A DNA stretch of 5,465 nucleotides from an uncultured Coriobacteriaceae bacterium. GTDB lineage: Bacteria > Actinomycetota > Coriobacteriia > Coriobacteriales > Atopobiaceae. The translations under genes and the position numbers were made by a program. The notes beneath the pieces were generated by a model that had not been told where the DNA came from, did no database searches, and saw only the letters and a program-made list of their open reading frames with translations. The stretch lies in contig CACXZL010000213.1 in NCBI GenBank assembly GCA_902772085.1, positions 1 to 5,465 of the forward strand, given 5' to 3'. The number at the start of each line of letters is the position of its first letter. Within the stretch, counting starts at the first letter, position 1. Shown in pieces: positions 5,377 through 5,465 of the stretch.

Positions 5377-5465
5377 GTTTCTTCAGCCACTAAAGGTAGA
5401 GTCATCGTCTGCAAGCCGACTCCGCAGGTAGAGAACGTAGGGTATCGGTCTGCTTCTCGGTGTAG
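5331..5465 (-). CDS. Possible C-terminal tail of a TnpB (IS605 OrfB) protein, entering from the right edge
   Basis: A minus-strand frame is open from the right edge to TAG at 5331-5333, 44 codons. Its stretch LPLVAEETHRL, encoded across the start of the 5358-5376 hairpin, resembles the K-Q-E-A-H-x-L type tail at the end of many IS200/IS605 TnpB proteins, where the last codons overlap the element's terminal hairpin. The catalytic RuvC and zinc-finger parts would lie outside the window, so the call rests only on tail and hairpin. A neighbouring minus-strand frame, also open from the edge and ending in DDDSTFSG with a stop at 5383-5385, is an alternative 3' end. The gene may equally be a decayed remnant. 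Confidence 0.33.
   Translation of the reverse strand, partial: LHREADRYPTFSTCGVGLQTMTLPLVAEETHRLRLWCGDWFTRT

Noticed and set aside
5357..5383. Plus-strand intrinsic terminator CCACAGGC-GAA-GCCTGTGG plus GTTTCTT
   Set aside because: The shape fits, but no plus-strand gene ends nearby and the T-rich part is also read as the Glu-Glu-Thr codons of the minus-strand tnpB-like tail; the IS-end reading explains more.
5394..5441. Repeated AGGTAGAG words as a CRISPR or tandem array
   Set aside because: Only two 8-bp copies with unlike flanks; far too short for an array.
5390..5445. tRNA-like stretch (GGTAGAG, TGCAAG, CCGCAGG)
   Set aside because: The anticodon and T stems do not pair and there is no acceptor stem or GTTCGA loop.

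Overview
High-GC bacterial DNA, most likely chromosomal and from an actinobacterium. Coriobacteriia (Olsenella/Collinsella type) is my best guess, inferred from GC-rich codon use, strong GGAGG-type ribosome sites and a HelD-type protein; no marker gene in the window proves this.

Left part (1-1527, minus strand): two genes that look like an operon, transcribed right to left. The upstream one (1527-607) is a metal-dependent amidohydrolase of the ACMSD/Amidohydrolase_2 type. After 37 bp comes a protein made of two tandem antibiotic-biosynthesis-monooxygenase (ABM, YgiN-like) domains, cut by the left edge. Together they suggest turnover or detoxification of a small aromatic or quinone-like compound, but the substrate cannot be read from the sequence.

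Middle (1528-2267): a divergent control region dense in short palindromes, then a small unrecognised plus-strand gene (about 79 aa), then two back-to-back stem-loops and the promoter/RBS of the next gene.

Main gene (2268-4388, plus strand): a 706-aa HelD-type superfamily 1 ATPase, the RNA-polymerase recycling factor, with all the expected motifs and a downstream hairpin that probably terminates it.

Right part (4389-5465): about 1.1 kb without a convincing intact gene. It holds minus-strand debris of two small proteins (a DUF6440-like fragment and a one-helix membrane protein), a perfect 12-bp inverted repeat around an AT-rich core (4895-4974), an 11-bp direct repeat, and at the right edge what looks like the 3' end and right-end hairpins of an IS200/IS605 tnpB-type element on the minus strand. 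This part reads as an accessory, decaying region beside a core gene. I see no complete undescribed system. The least explained items are the inverted-repeat element, the palindromic divergent promoter region and the double-ABM/amidohydrolase pair.
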